Positions 20,423 to 29,500 are shown, counted from the stretch's first letter. The stretch is DNA of 35,954 nt from Pseudomonadota bacterium (GCA_030836725.1 JAUPLV010000002.1:1-35954); one strand, 5' to 3'. The notes: a model not told the origin generated them from the letters alone. Numbers and translations: made by a program.

Positions 20423-22915
20423 ATGTCAAACAGGATGCGTTCGTGCGCGCAAGGCGCACGTGGGGGTGTGATCGCGCTGAGGCGGGTCATGGCGTTCTGC
20501 CACAAGAAACTTGATTTACTGAATAAGCGTGTGTCGACGCAGAGCATGGCGCCAAAACTCAAGGCGTGGGGCAAAAGGCAAGACCTGCCCCCCGCTGTTC
20601 TATGCTTCGTGTTCTGCATAGCGGCGCAATCAGCCCTGTGCGCACCAGTTCCAGCAGACACTGCTGCCCGCCTTGACGCCTCCGAACCCACTAACGACGC
20701 GCTGCTCAAAGCCCGCGAACTCGGAACAGGAGAAGGCAGTGTCGAGGGATTACAGTCTCTCATCAAGCAGAGACAACCCAAACTGATCGAATTCTATGGA
20801 CAGTTCCTGGGTGGCTGGAGCTACTCGAAACTATCTCCAGGGATAGAGGCGCTGATAACACAGAACATGAACGACCCGGTGATCGGGCCAGCCTTGCTTA
20901 GGCTCACTTTGAAGGCGAAATACCAAACCACAAAGCTTTTTGAGTTGCTCGACGCACGCATCGCCAGGGCGCCGGCACCTGACTGGGTCGCCTTGTCCGC
21001 GATATCGAGAACCGACCTTCCGGAAATCGAGCCGGAAGTTCTTAAGCTCGCCGAACGATTTCCGGCTAGTCAGTTTGACAAAAATAGCGTCGAAGTATTG
21101 CGGTTCTTTGGTGAGCGTAAATATGCGCCGGCCGTCCCTTTTCTTCGCGCAGTCATCCAGGGGCGTAAGCCAAGTGACTCTGCAGCCATATCGGTAGCCG
21201 AAGCACTTGTAAAGATCGGGACGCCGCTGGCGACCACGGCAGTTATCGACCGTCTGGAATGGCTGGCGCGGCAACCTTCCGGCGCACAAGGGGTGCAGAA
21301 CGAAATTAACACCATCATGTACGCCCTGTCCAACATGACGGAAACCGCGCCACTGGACTTCCCTAGACTGAAAAAAACCTTATCCGGCAAAATGCCGCAG
21401 GCGAGCCGGAGGTATCTGCTTGAGATTGCCCAAAAGCGCAAAGAATTGGAGGCGGTGCCGGATTTTCTGAATGCGCTTGTGGAGGAACCGCAAAGCGCAA
21501 TTAGCAACCCGGCATTCAAGGCACTGTTGGGTTACGATTCCATCGATGTGTGGCGAAAGACACGTGCCGAAATCGAGCATCTTTACCGTGCCAAGGAAAT
21601 CAGCGATGTCTACCATGCTTCTGCGTTGCGTACCCTTGATGAGAGGCTGAAGGAGCCGGAAAAATACCTGGCAGAAAGCCGACAGGCATCCCGAGACAAG
21701 GTCTTTTACGAAAGGCAGGCTCAGATCGATTCCCAGAAGCCTGGCCTGCAAACGCTGAAAGCCAGCGACCCCGAAAAATATGTGGTTGCGCAGCAGCAAT
21801 ATCTGGAAAAGCTGGGAAAGCTCAGCAAAGAGTATGAAGGCCTGGGGGCGACGGTCGGTTTGCAGAGCCGGATTGCCAATGACTATTTCTTACTTGGAAG
21901 TTTCGTCAGATTCAAGATGAAGCAGCCAGCGAAGGCGGTCCCTCTATTCGAACATGCTCCCGATTCTTTGATGGCACAAATCGCGGCCGCTGACACCATG
22001 CGTTTTGGCTTGCGTGACAGCGCCAGTGCGATCCGGTACTACGAAAAAGCGCTTGCCGCGATGAAGGACGATCGCATGACCGGAAATTCCGACCTCGGAA
22101 TGACCGCATGGATGCGCGTTTGGATCGATCACGAAATTGCGTACCTCAAAACCGGAAAGACGTTTACGGGAAGACTAGCCGAGGATGATCTAGCCGGTTT
22201 CATTTTCTTTTCATTATTCGGTGCAGCGGCGATGCAGGGCGCGGATGTCGAGCTTTCCCCGGATTCGATGGCCCTTGCACAATCCGTTTACCAGGGAAAA
22301 ACAGTGAGCCTCGATGCGCGGAACAAGCTGGCAAAAGAGATTGAGAAGTTGCCCGCCTCGCACTTCAGCCTGTTCAGTTCAATGGCGGCGGCGACGATGC
22401 TGCCAAATGCGACTGTCATGTTGCATTATCTCGGAAAACATGATCCGGCCGGCTATTTGACAGCCTCTCTATTGGGCACCATAGACACATTTAACAGGCA
22501 GCCGGTGAAGCCGGATTCTGAATTGGCCCTGCTGCCGGGGGTACGGGTGGACCCGGAGATGCTCAAATTGGTGTCGAACCAGTTCTTCAAGGCACACCAG
22601 ATCGTGTTGAACACGGGGCCTGATCCGCGTATGGCAAGCCCGGAAAAAACATGGATGCTGTTTATCGAAGCGCTCAAAAACGGTGACATGAATACTGCCC
22701 AGGCGTGTCTGGCACCCGCCATGAAGGCAAAACTTGAGCCATTGTTTGCAGCCAGTAATTCAGGCGATCTGAAGAACATGGCGGAATCATTCAGCCGGTT
22801 TGCCGTAAGCGAGGGCACAGGCCAGTATCGCGAAGCCGTCGTGACGCGTGGGAATAGGGTGGGCTTTATCTACTTCGCCAATATCGGAGGCTCATGGAAA
22901 ATTCAAGAGATGTGA
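20423..22915 (+). CDS. Large orphan, probably exported, alpha-helical (HEAT/TPR-like) protein with possible NTF2-like C-terminus
   Basis: GGGGGAGGG upstream of ATG 20423; alternative start 20546 gives a signal peptide MAPKLKAWGKRQDLPPAVLCFVFCIAAQSALCAP; C-terminus KTWMLFIEALKNGDMNTAQACLAP...GFIYFANIGGSWKIQEM; no recognised family. Confidence 0.8.
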   Translation: MSNRMRSCAQGARGGVIALRRVMAFCHKKLDLLNKRVSTQSMAPKLKAWGKRQDLPPAVLCFVFCIAAQSALCAPVPADTAARLDASEPTNDALLKARELGTGEGSVEGLQSLIKQRQPKLIEFYGQFLGGWSYSKLSPGIEALITQNMNDPVIGPALLRLTLKAKYQTTKLFELLDARIARAPAPDWVALSAISRTDLPEIEPEVLKLAERFPASQFDKNSVEVLRFFGERKYAPAVPFLRAVIQGRKPSDSAAISVAEALVKIGTPLATTAVIDRLEWLARQPSGAQGVQNEINTIMYALSNMTETAPLDFPRLKKTLSGKMPQASRRYLLEIAQKRKELEAVPDFLNALVEEPQSAISNPAFKALLGYDSIDVWRKTRAEIEHLYRAKEISDVYHASALRTLDERLKEPEKYLAESRQASRDKVFYERQAQIDSQKPGLQTLKASDPEKYVVAQQQYLEKLGKLSKEYEGLGATVGLQSRIANDYFLLGSFVRFKMKQPAKAVPLFEHAPDSLMAQIAAADTMRFGLRDSASAIRYYEKALAAMKDDRMTGNSDLGMTAWMRVWIDHEIAYLKTGKTFTGRLAEDDLAGFIFFSLFGAAAMQGADVELSPDSMALAQSVYQGKTVSLDARNKLAKEIEKLPASHFSLFSSMAAATMLPNATVMLHYLGKHDPAGYLTASLLGTIDTFNRQPVKPDSELALLPGVRVDPEMLKLVSNQFFKAHQIVLNTGPDPRMASPEKTWMLFIEALKNGDMNTAQACLAPAMKAKLEPLFAASNSGDLKNMAESFSRFAVSEGTGQYREAVVTRGNRVGFIYFANIGGSWKIQEM

Positions 22916-24705
22916 AGCCTTGCCACTTCACGCATCGACGCGGAAAACTTGTTCTGGTCACGCTGACATCTGTCGTAGCGTTTTTCTTGGTCAGTGGAAG
23001 CGCTTTCGCCCGACTCGAACCCGGCGAAATCCTTACTCCCCTGATGATCGCCGCCAAGAGCGGAAACGTTACGGCAGTGCGAACACTAACGACCATTCCC
23101 ATTGCTATTAACGCGCAAACAATCACCACGGAAATTCGCCTTCATGGCACCCCTACATCGGGCAGGACCGCCTTGATGTTCGCGGCGCAAGAAGGCCATG
23201 CGAATGTGGTGCAGATACTTCTCGAACGGGGCGCCAATCCGAATCTTATCGACTCTCACGGCAGCTCTGCGTGGACATACGCCCGCGATGCGCACCAACT
23301 GAAGATTCTGGCGTTGCTGTGGCCCAAACTGGATTTGCAGAAGAGACGTGGTGAAGCGGACTTGGCTCTTTATATCTCAGCGGAAGATGGCTACCTGGAC
23401 ATTGTCGAATTCTTATGGGGCAAGGTGAGCGGCGAGAGTGCTTTGTCCGGTGCACTGGCTGGAGCGGCAGGTAATGGGCGGCTCGATGTTGCAAAATTCC
23501 TTGTTGAGCACGGCGCCGCCATCACCGGCGGAACATTGAGCCGCGCTGTGCAACACTCCACTCCCGACAAACTTAACGTGTTACGGTACCTGCTCGACAA
23601 CGGCGCTGATCCTGATGTGCGCTACACCCAGCAGGGCGTTGGTATTGGGGGGATGACGCCACTGATGCTGGCATCCTATTTGAACTATTACCCGGAGGCC
23701 TGGGGTGTCATGGCCCTGCTTTTGGGTTATGGCGCCGATCTGGATGCCAAGGATGATCGGGGCAAGACGGCGCTGGACATAGCGCGAGATTATTCCAAGC
23801 TGGAAAGCATTCGCTTTCTGAAGACGGCCGGTGAGTTTGCCGCTGGACGCGTAGTTGATGCGGACAGTGGCAAGCCTGTTGAGGGCGCGGTAGTGAGCCT
23901 GGATTTTTGGGTTCGAAAATCAGGGGAAGAGCGGCAGCGCCGGCTGATACAGCAGTCCCTTACCGGCGCCAATGGCCGCTTTTATGTGCACACCTGGCAG
24001 AACCCGGTGCGCAGGGAAGCTGGATGGGAACTCGTTCCCGCACAGAAACCGGAAATAAGAATTTATGCGCAAGGCTATCAGCGCCTGATTGCAGGCGATC
24101 GCTTTGGCATCAAGAAAGGAGGCGGTCCGAATATTGATCAGCCGATTGCGCTAAAGCCTATGCTGTCGACCCCGGCCGCGCTGCTGCGTGAGCTTGCCTT
24201 GTGGAAGGAAGGTTTGACTTCGGAAGTGTTTGATAATTCGCCCGATTACGATTACAGGACGCATTACAGGACACTCGGGAATCTTGCAGGCAAGCAAGAG
24301 CGTATAGATGCCCAAAAACATCTTACGCTGCTCTTCGGTAGCGTCTGCGAGACGCTACCGAGTGACGCACGCGCACAGACATGTTATCAGCCATGCTCCG
24401 ATGCAGACGCTTTGGTACAAAAATACAAACTGGAAGCGCACTGGGAGAAGGAGCGCAGGATGGCTGTAGCCAAGGCGGCTCGGGATGGCACGCCGATTGA
24501 CCCCGTCTCGTTAATAAATACAGGATGTGGATATAAGGTTACTTCGTCCGACGGCAAGTCAATTTTATTGGTGGTAGAAGGTCCTTGGAGTGCCGAGACT
24601 CGCCGCACAGCGCTAGAGAACAAACGAGAGATAATGTCTCGAAGGTCTATTATGTTGAATATGAGCTGGGATCGCGAGTATGGTCGAAGAGGTAATTCTC
24701 AGTGA
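22894..24705 (+). CDS. Secreted ankyrin-repeat protein with carboxypeptidase-regulatory-like segment
   Basis: Signal peptide KLVLVTLTSVVAFFLVSGSAFA; ankyrin units SGRTALMFAAQEGHANVVQILLERGANPNLID and GMTPLMLASYLN...LLLGYGADLDAKDDRGKTALDIA; AAGRVVDADSGKPVEGAVVSLD...ANGRFYVHT; RBS GGAGG; overlaps upstream CDS. Confidence 0.85.
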   Translation: MENSRDVKPCHFTHRRGKLVLVTLTSVVAFFLVSGSAFARLEPGEILTPLMIAAKSGNVTAVRTLTTIPIAINAQTITTEIRLHGTPTSGRTALMFAAQEGHANVVQILLERGANPNLIDSHGSSAWTYARDAHQLKILALLWPKLDLQKRRGEADLALYISAEDGYLDIVEFLWGKVSGESALSGALAGAAGNGRLDVAKFLVEHGAAITGGTLSRAVQHSTPDKLNVLRYLLDNGADPDVRYTQQGVGIGGMTPLMLASYLNYYPEAWGVMALLLGYGADLDAKDDRGKTALDIARDYSKLESIRFLKTAGEFAAGRVVDADSGKPVEGAVVSLDFWVRKSGEERQRRLIQQSLTGANGRFYVHTWQNPVRREAGWELVPAQKPEIRIYAQGYQRLIAGDRFGIKKGGGPNIDQPIALKPMLSTPAALLRELALWKEGLTSEVFDNSPDYDYRTHYRTLGNLAGKQERIDAQKHLTLLFGSVCETLPSDARAQTCYQPCSDADALVQKYKLEAHWEKERRMAVAKAARDGTPIDPVSLINTGCGYKVTSSDGKSILLVVEGPWSAETRRTALENKREIMSRRSIMLNMSWDREYGRRGNSQ

Positions 24706-24718
24706 GCCCACCACAGAA

Positions 24719-24787
24719 ATCTACCCCTGCGGCCCACCGGACGCTGCGTCAAAAAGCGGCGCAGCGTCGGTGACCTCCACGTTAGAC
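24719..24787 (+). other. attC-like integron recombination site (candidate)
   Basis: ATCTACC (degenerate RYYYAAC) ... CACCGGACGCTGCG-loop-CGCAGCGTCGGTG (stem with one unpaired G) ... GTTAGAC (GTTRRRY), starting 14 nt after the ankyrin CDS stop. Confidence 0.55.
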
Positions 24788-24843
24788 TTTCCGATGGCCG
24801 CACTTACCTTTGGCATTAACACTCGACAGGTGAACTGGTCATA

Positions 24844-25818
24844 ATGAAAACCCACCGCCACTTTCTCCTGGACTGGGCCGAACAGGGCCGGATCCCACCC
24901 GGCAACCTGCGTCGCGGTCTTTCGCTCGCGGGCGCTTTCCCTTCGGCTGCCGGGTGGCGCCGCTTTCTCGATCACCTGTTATTGTGGCTGGGCACCCTGC
25001 TGGCCGCAGCCGGTGTCATTTTCTTCTTTGCCTACAACTGGAACGACCTGGGTCGCTTTGCCAAATTCGGGCTGGCCGAGGGAATGGTGGGGATTGCACT
25101 CTTTTTTGTCTGGCGGCTTGGCACCGAGCGCATTGCCGGCAAAGCGGCGCTGCTCGCAGCCTCGCTGTTCGTGGGCGCCCTTCTCGCCCTGATCGGCCAA
25201 ACCTATCAGACCGGCGCGGACACCTTCGAACTGTTCGGCACATGGGCGCTGGCCATCCTGCCTTGGGTCCTGCTGGGGCGGTTTGCAGCGCTCTGGGTGG
25301 TATGGTTGGTATTGCTCAATGTCGCCATCTCTCTTTATTATCAGGCATTCGGCGGCCTGTTCGGCCTGTTGTTCGGGCCGCGGCAGTCGCTGTGGGCGCT
25401 GTTTGCTTTGAACACCCTCGCGCTTGCGCTTTGGGAGAGCCTTGCCGCTCAGGGCGTTGCCTGGCTGCGCGAGCGCTGGGCGACGCGCCTGCTTGCCACG
25501 GCCAGCGGCGCACTGGTGACCGCACTCGTGCTTTACGCTATTTTCGACGGGCATCGTGGCGACAGCATGGCTGTCCCGCTCTGGTTTGCCTGGCTGGCGG
25601 CAGCTTACTTCGTTTACCGGCGCTTGATGCCGAATATCTACATGCTGGCCGGCGGGGTGCTGTCGGTCATCGTCGTCGTGACCGCCTTCCTGGGCAGGCA
25701 TCTGCTGGAAGGCCGTGCCGAAGCGGGTGCCTTCCTCTTCATCGGCCTCACGGTGATCGCTCTTTCGGCTATGGGCGGCTGGTGGCTGAAGCGCGTGTTC
25801 AGCGAGGAGGAAGCATGA
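24844..25818 (+). CDS. DUF2157 domain membrane protein
   Basis: N-terminal soluble segment then FLDHLLLWLGTLLAAAGVIFFFAYNWNDLGRFAKFGLAEG; multi-TM; operon with DUF4401 and GDYXXLXY proteins. Confidence 0.85.
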   Translation: MKTHRHFLLDWAEQGRIPPGNLRRGLSLAGAFPSAAGWRRFLDHLLLWLGTLLAAAGVIFFFAYNWNDLGRFAKFGLAEGMVGIALFFVWRLGTERIAGKAALLAASLFVGALLALIGQTYQTGADTFELFGTWALAILPWVLLGRFAALWVVWLVLLNVAISLYYQAFGGLFGLLFGPRQSLWALFALNTLALALWESLAAQGVAWLRERWATRLLATASGALVTALVLYAIFDGHRGDSMAVPLWFAWLAAAYFVYRRLMPNIYMLAGGVLSVIVVVTAFLGRHLLEGRAEAGAFLFIGLTVIALSAMGGWWLKRVFSEEEA

Positions 25819-26906
25819 AAAATACCGAACCGCAGAGATTGTGGGCACAGCTCAGGGAAGCCGGACTCGTCGATGGCGAGCTCCCCGCCACGTCGGACGC
25901 CATCACACCCTGGTATATCCGCACGATGCTCGGCATTGCCGGCTGGATCGGCGCCCTGTTTCTACTCGGCTTTGTCGGCGCGGGTTTTGCCTTCGTGATG
26001 AAATCCGTTGCAGCCTCGCTGCTCCTCGGTACAGTCCTGTGCGCTTCAGCTGCCACTCTGTTCCGGGTCAAATCGGGCAACGACTTCGCCAGCCAGTTTG
26101 CCTTTGCCTTGAGCCTCGCCGGCCAGGCGCTGATCCTTGTCGGCCTCGTCCAGGAATGGCGCTCGCATTTCGCCACCATCGCCTTCGTGATGGCCGCCGT
26201 GGAAGCAGCCCTGTTCCTCCTGATACCGAATTTCCTGCACCGCGTATGGGCTGCCACGAGCGGAATCTATGCCGCCGTTCTCGTACTGAATGACTTCGGC
26301 CTGCATGCCTACACTCTCGCCCTGCTGCTGGCCGCTTTTACCTCGGTGTGGCTGAACGAGTTCAGCCATCCGCGCAGAGCCTCCCTGTTCAGGGCGCTCG
26401 GCTACGGGCTGGCGCTGGTCGCGCTTTTCAAGCTGCTCACCTCCGGCGTTTATGGCATGGGGATGTTGCTCGGTGGGCACCATGTCGCCCAATCCCTGCC
26501 GGGCGGAGCGCTCGCCCCGTGGATCGGCGCGGGCCTGATCGGCGCCGTGCTGCTAACGACCGTTCAGATACTGCTAAGCCGCGAAGGCGTTGCAGCCACG
26601 AGCGGGCCAGGACGCGCGGCGCTCGCCGCAGCCGCCATCCTTGCCCTGATCACGCTCAAGGCGCCGGGCATCGGGCTTACCGTCACCATCCTCCTGGTCG
26701 GCCACGCCCATGGCAACCGGGTTCTGGCCGGACTGGGCATGCTTGGCTTGCTGGCTTACCTGTCACATTACTACTACGCGCTGGATTTCACGCTGCTGGA
26801 AAAATCGGCCTTGATGGCTGGCTCCGGCATCGCCCTGCTCGCAGCGCGCCTCGTGCTCAAATACGCATGGCCGGAAGGCGGCGAAGTGGAGAAAGGTCAT
26901 GCGTAA
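25815..26906 (+). CDS. DUF4401 domain membrane protein
   Basis: WYIRTMLGIAGWIGALFLLGFVGAGFAFV...multi-TM; ATGA overlap with upstream DUF2157 gene. Confidence 0.85.
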   Translation: MKNTEPQRLWAQLREAGLVDGELPATSDAITPWYIRTMLGIAGWIGALFLLGFVGAGFAFVMKSVAASLLLGTVLCASAATLFRVKSGNDFASQFAFALSLAGQALILVGLVQEWRSHFATIAFVMAAVEAALFLLIPNFLHRVWAATSGIYAAVLVLNDFGLHAYTLALLLAAFTSVWLNEFSHPRRASLFRALGYGLALVALFKLLTSGVYGMGMLLGGHHVAQSLPGGALAPWIGAGLIGAVLLTTVQILLSREGVAATSGPGRAALAAAAILALITLKAPGIGLTVTILLVGHAHGNRVLAGLGMLGLLAYLSHYYYALDFTLLEKSALMAGSGIALLAARLVLKYAWPEGGEVEKGHA

Positions 26907-27399
26907 AGTCATCGCCCTGTGCGCCGGTCTGATCGTGCTCGCCCTGGCCAATTACACCATCCATATCCGCGAACGCCTGCTCACAGAAGGCCGCGTGGCG
27001 CTGCTTCAGATCGCGCCGGTGGACCCCAGGTCGCTGATGCAGGGCGATTACATGGCCCTGCGCTTCCAGGCCGCCAACGATGCCTTCGGCACGGGCAATG
27101 CCCGCAAGGATGGGCTTGACGGCCACATCGTCCTGAAATTGGACGAGCGGGCCATCGGCACCTTTACGCGCTTCGACGATGGCTCGGCGCTGAACGGAAA
27201 CGAAGTACGGATGCGCTACCGCATCCGCGACGGCCGCCCCAAGTTTGCGACCAATGCCTTCTTTTTTCAGGAGGGCGATGCCATGAAATACACGGCAGCG
27301 CGTTATGGCGAGTTCCGCATCGACCCCGACGGCGAAGCGATCCTGACCGGCTTGCGGGACAAGGATACGCTCCCCCTCGGGGAAGCCTTGCGCAAGTAG
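26899..27399 (+). CDS. GDYXXLXY domain protein
   Basis: PVDPRSLMQGDYMALRFQ motif; overlaps the DUF4401 gene. Confidence 0.88.
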   Translation: MRKVIALCAGLIVLALANYTIHIRERLLTEGRVALLQIAPVDPRSLMQGDYMALRFQAANDAFGTGNARKDGLDGHIVLKLDERAIGTFTRFDDGSALNGNEVRMRYRIRDGRPKFATNAFFFQEGDAMKYTAARYGEFRIDPDGEAILTGLRDKDTLPLGEALRK

Positions 27400-27563
27400 C
27401 CTGACGACATCGGATCTTTATCCTTACGGTACAAATCCCCTTTTCGGAATTTGGCAAGCGCAGGCGGAAAACATGGATTTGGTAGAAGAAGTCGCAATGC
27501 TTATCCAGGCTGAAACCTATCTGCTGATCTGCCGGCGCTACATCAGGCCTGCGAACAACCGGG

Positions 27564-27602
27564 GACCACGGTTTAAAGGAAGGTTGCGCGGAAACCGTGG
27601 TC
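27564..27602. repeat. 11-bp perfect inverted repeat in a gene-poor region
   Basis: GACCACGGTTT...AAACCGTGGTC separated by 17 nt. Confidence 0.6.
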
Positions 27603-27814
27603 TCTGATTACGCTTGATAGGCCTTGGAGTGCGTTATTGCATTACCTGACCCTGAGGCCGTGGAAAATCGAAGGCGACCACGACGTATGCAGGCACTCGA
27701 ATCAGGGGAATTGTTTGGTGAGTAGAGCAGGAATCAAAGGGGCCAGGCTCACATTGTTCTAAAGAGGCTTACTTTTGTTGAGTGCCAGGAAGGTGGCATG
27801 TGCCCGCCCGCCTT

Positions 27815-28384
27815 TCACGTCCGCTTCAAGGCGTTGGTGGTGTTCACCAGTTCCAGCAGCAGGCCGTGCAGTCGGGCCGGCGATTTCAGCGCGCCGGTTT
27901 CCTCGTCAAAGGCCTTGTCGGCGCTGGGCAGCGAGAACTGGCCGGGCAGCACCAGTACGCCCAGGGTGTTCAGTATCTGCCGCAGGTGCGGAAGCATCCG
28001 CATGCCGCCGAACTGCCCTGGCGACGCGGCCATGATGGCGGCAATCTTGTTCTGGTAGGGCGCCAGCCCCGATTCGCCCTGCCATTCGCGCGACACCCAG
28101 TCGAGGGTGTTTTTAAGCAGCGGCGAGATCGAGCTGTTGTATTCCGGGCTGGCGATCAGGAAGGCATCGTGGTCCTTGAACAGCGCTTTCAGGCGCAGCG
28201 CATTGTCGGGCAGGCCGTCCTTGTCTTCGAGGTCGCCGTTGTAGAGCGGCAGCGGGTAGTCCGCCAGGTCGATCAGGGTGACGATTCCGCCCGCGGCGCG
28301 GGTGGCGTCAACCCCGACCTGGATCAGCTTGCGGTTCCAGGAGTCGCGGCGAATGCTGCCGGAAAAAGCGAGAATCTTGGGCAT
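27815..28384 (-). CDS. NADPH-dependent FMN reductase family protein
   Basis: MPKILAFSGSIRRDSWNRKLIQVG...ASPEYNSSISPLLKNTLDWVSR...KIAAIMAASPGQFGGMRMLPHLRQIL. Confidence 0.92.
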   Translation of the reverse strand: MPKILAFSGSIRRDSWNRKLIQVGVDATRAAGGIVTLIDLADYPLPLYNGDLEDKDGLPDNALRLKALFKDHDAFLIASPEYNSSISPLLKNTLDWVSREWQGESGLAPYQNKIAAIMAASPGQFGGMRMLPHLRQILNTLGVLVLPGQFSLPSADKAFDEETGALKSPARLHGLLLELVNTTNALKRT

Positions 28385-28671
28385 GGGGTCTCCTTTCGAT
28401 AACACGATACGGGGCATTGTATCGGGGCTTCGGCCGCGGCGATGATCGGGTGGGTTTCATGGGGGATTTAGGCGATGCGATTGCGGGCTTCGTCCACGGG
28501 GGCGCCAGGATGATGGGCGTGGTTTCCTGCGAGTAAAACCGGCACAATCCGTCCAACGCCTTCAACCGGTTGGAACATGTCGCTGCCTCTGGATGCATTG
28601 GTTTTCGAGGGCCTTGCTGGCTGCAAGGGGTCGCCGCATCGCCTTGCCGCTGAACGCGGGAGGGCGGCTCG

Positions 28672-29070
28672 ATGACAACGGAAAAAACGCCGCTCGACAG
28701 GATGCGGCTGGATAAATGGCTGTGGGCGGCGCGTTTTTTCAAGACGCGCAGCCTGGCCACGCAGGCGATCGACCATGGCCGCGTGAAGCTGAACGGCGAG
28801 CGGGTCAAGCCCGCGCGCGATGTCAAACCGGGCGACCGGCTGGAGGTCCATGCGGGAGATTCCGACTGGGTCCTGACGGTGCGCGCCCTGTCGATGCAAC
28901 GCGGTCCGGCGCCGGTGGCGCGGACCCTGTATGAGGAAGATCCAGCCAGCCTCGCGCGCCGGGAGCAGCAGGCGAGCGACCGCAAGCTGGCCGCCAGCCC
29001 GGCGGCGGCGATCAAGGGGCGTCCGACCAAGCGCGACCGGCGGCTGATTCATCGCTTTACCGACGAGTGA
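28672..29070 (+). CDS. hslR: S4-domain ribosome-associated heat shock protein Hsp15
   Basis: MRLDKWLWAARFFKTRSLATQAIDHGRVKLNGERVKPARDVKPGDRLEV; KGRPTKRDRRLIHRF tail. Confidence 0.9.
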   Translation: MTTEKTPLDRMRLDKWLWAARFFKTRSLATQAIDHGRVKLNGERVKPARDVKPGDRLEVHAGDSDWVLTVRALSMQRGPAPVARTLYEEDPASLARREQQASDRKLAASPAAAIKGRPTKRDRRLIHRFTDE

Positions 29071-29124
29071 GCGCCGGGGATTCACGAACGTTTTTGCTCT
29101 TGGAGGATGCCGCTGGATTTATTC

Positions 29125-29266
29125 CGTCATCGCGAGGCCCGCAGGGACGTGGCGATCCAGAAGTGCCCGCTTAATCAAAGCGCTGGATTGCCCCACAAGG
29201 GGACTCCGACTTGTTATGGGCTAAAGCCCATGCAAGATCGTATGCCGCGCTGCGCTCGCAATGACG
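29125..29266. repeat. MITE/palindromic dispersed-repeat-like element
   Basis: Ends cgtcatcgcgag / ctcgcaatgacg (11/12 inverted) and inner gcgatccag / ctggattgc (8/9 inverted). Confidence 0.55.
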
Positions 29267-29347
29267 AAAATCAGAACAAATGGTGGCGTCACCTTTGTTT
29301 ACGGCGTATGCCCTAAAGGATTCTTTTCAATACCCCCTTGCGGGGTG

Positions 29348-29441
29348 CTCCGATCCACTACGGGCTGAAGCCCGTGTGGAATCGTATGCCCTAAAGGACT
29401 CCGATCCACTACGGGCTGAAGCCCGTGTGGAATCGTATGCC
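29348..29441. repeat. Tandem direct repeat, 43-nt identical unit at 51-nt period, containing a hairpin
   Basis: ctccgatccactacgggctgaagcccgtgtggaatcgtatgcc at 29348-29390 and 29399-29441; diverged third copy at 29204-29246. Confidence 0.9.
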
Positions 29442-29500
29442 GCGTTGCGGCGCTTCGTGCGATGAATTCATCGGGTTTTCCCTTAATGCGCCGGCAAACG

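Noticed and set aside
20290-20514. 74-aa ORF MYIRIMDLHPPTTK...
   Set aside because: Continuation of the remnant RTX frame through the regulatory region into the next gene's start; not credible as a gene.
29204-29441. Possible CRISPR array
   Set aside because: Only two exact adjacent copies with an 8-nt gap and no unique spacers; a tandem/dispersed repeat fits better.
29280-29465. 61-aa ORF with internal repeat DPLRAEARVESYA(LKDS)
   Set aside because: Simply a translation of the 51-bp DNA repeat; no RBS or independent coding evidence.
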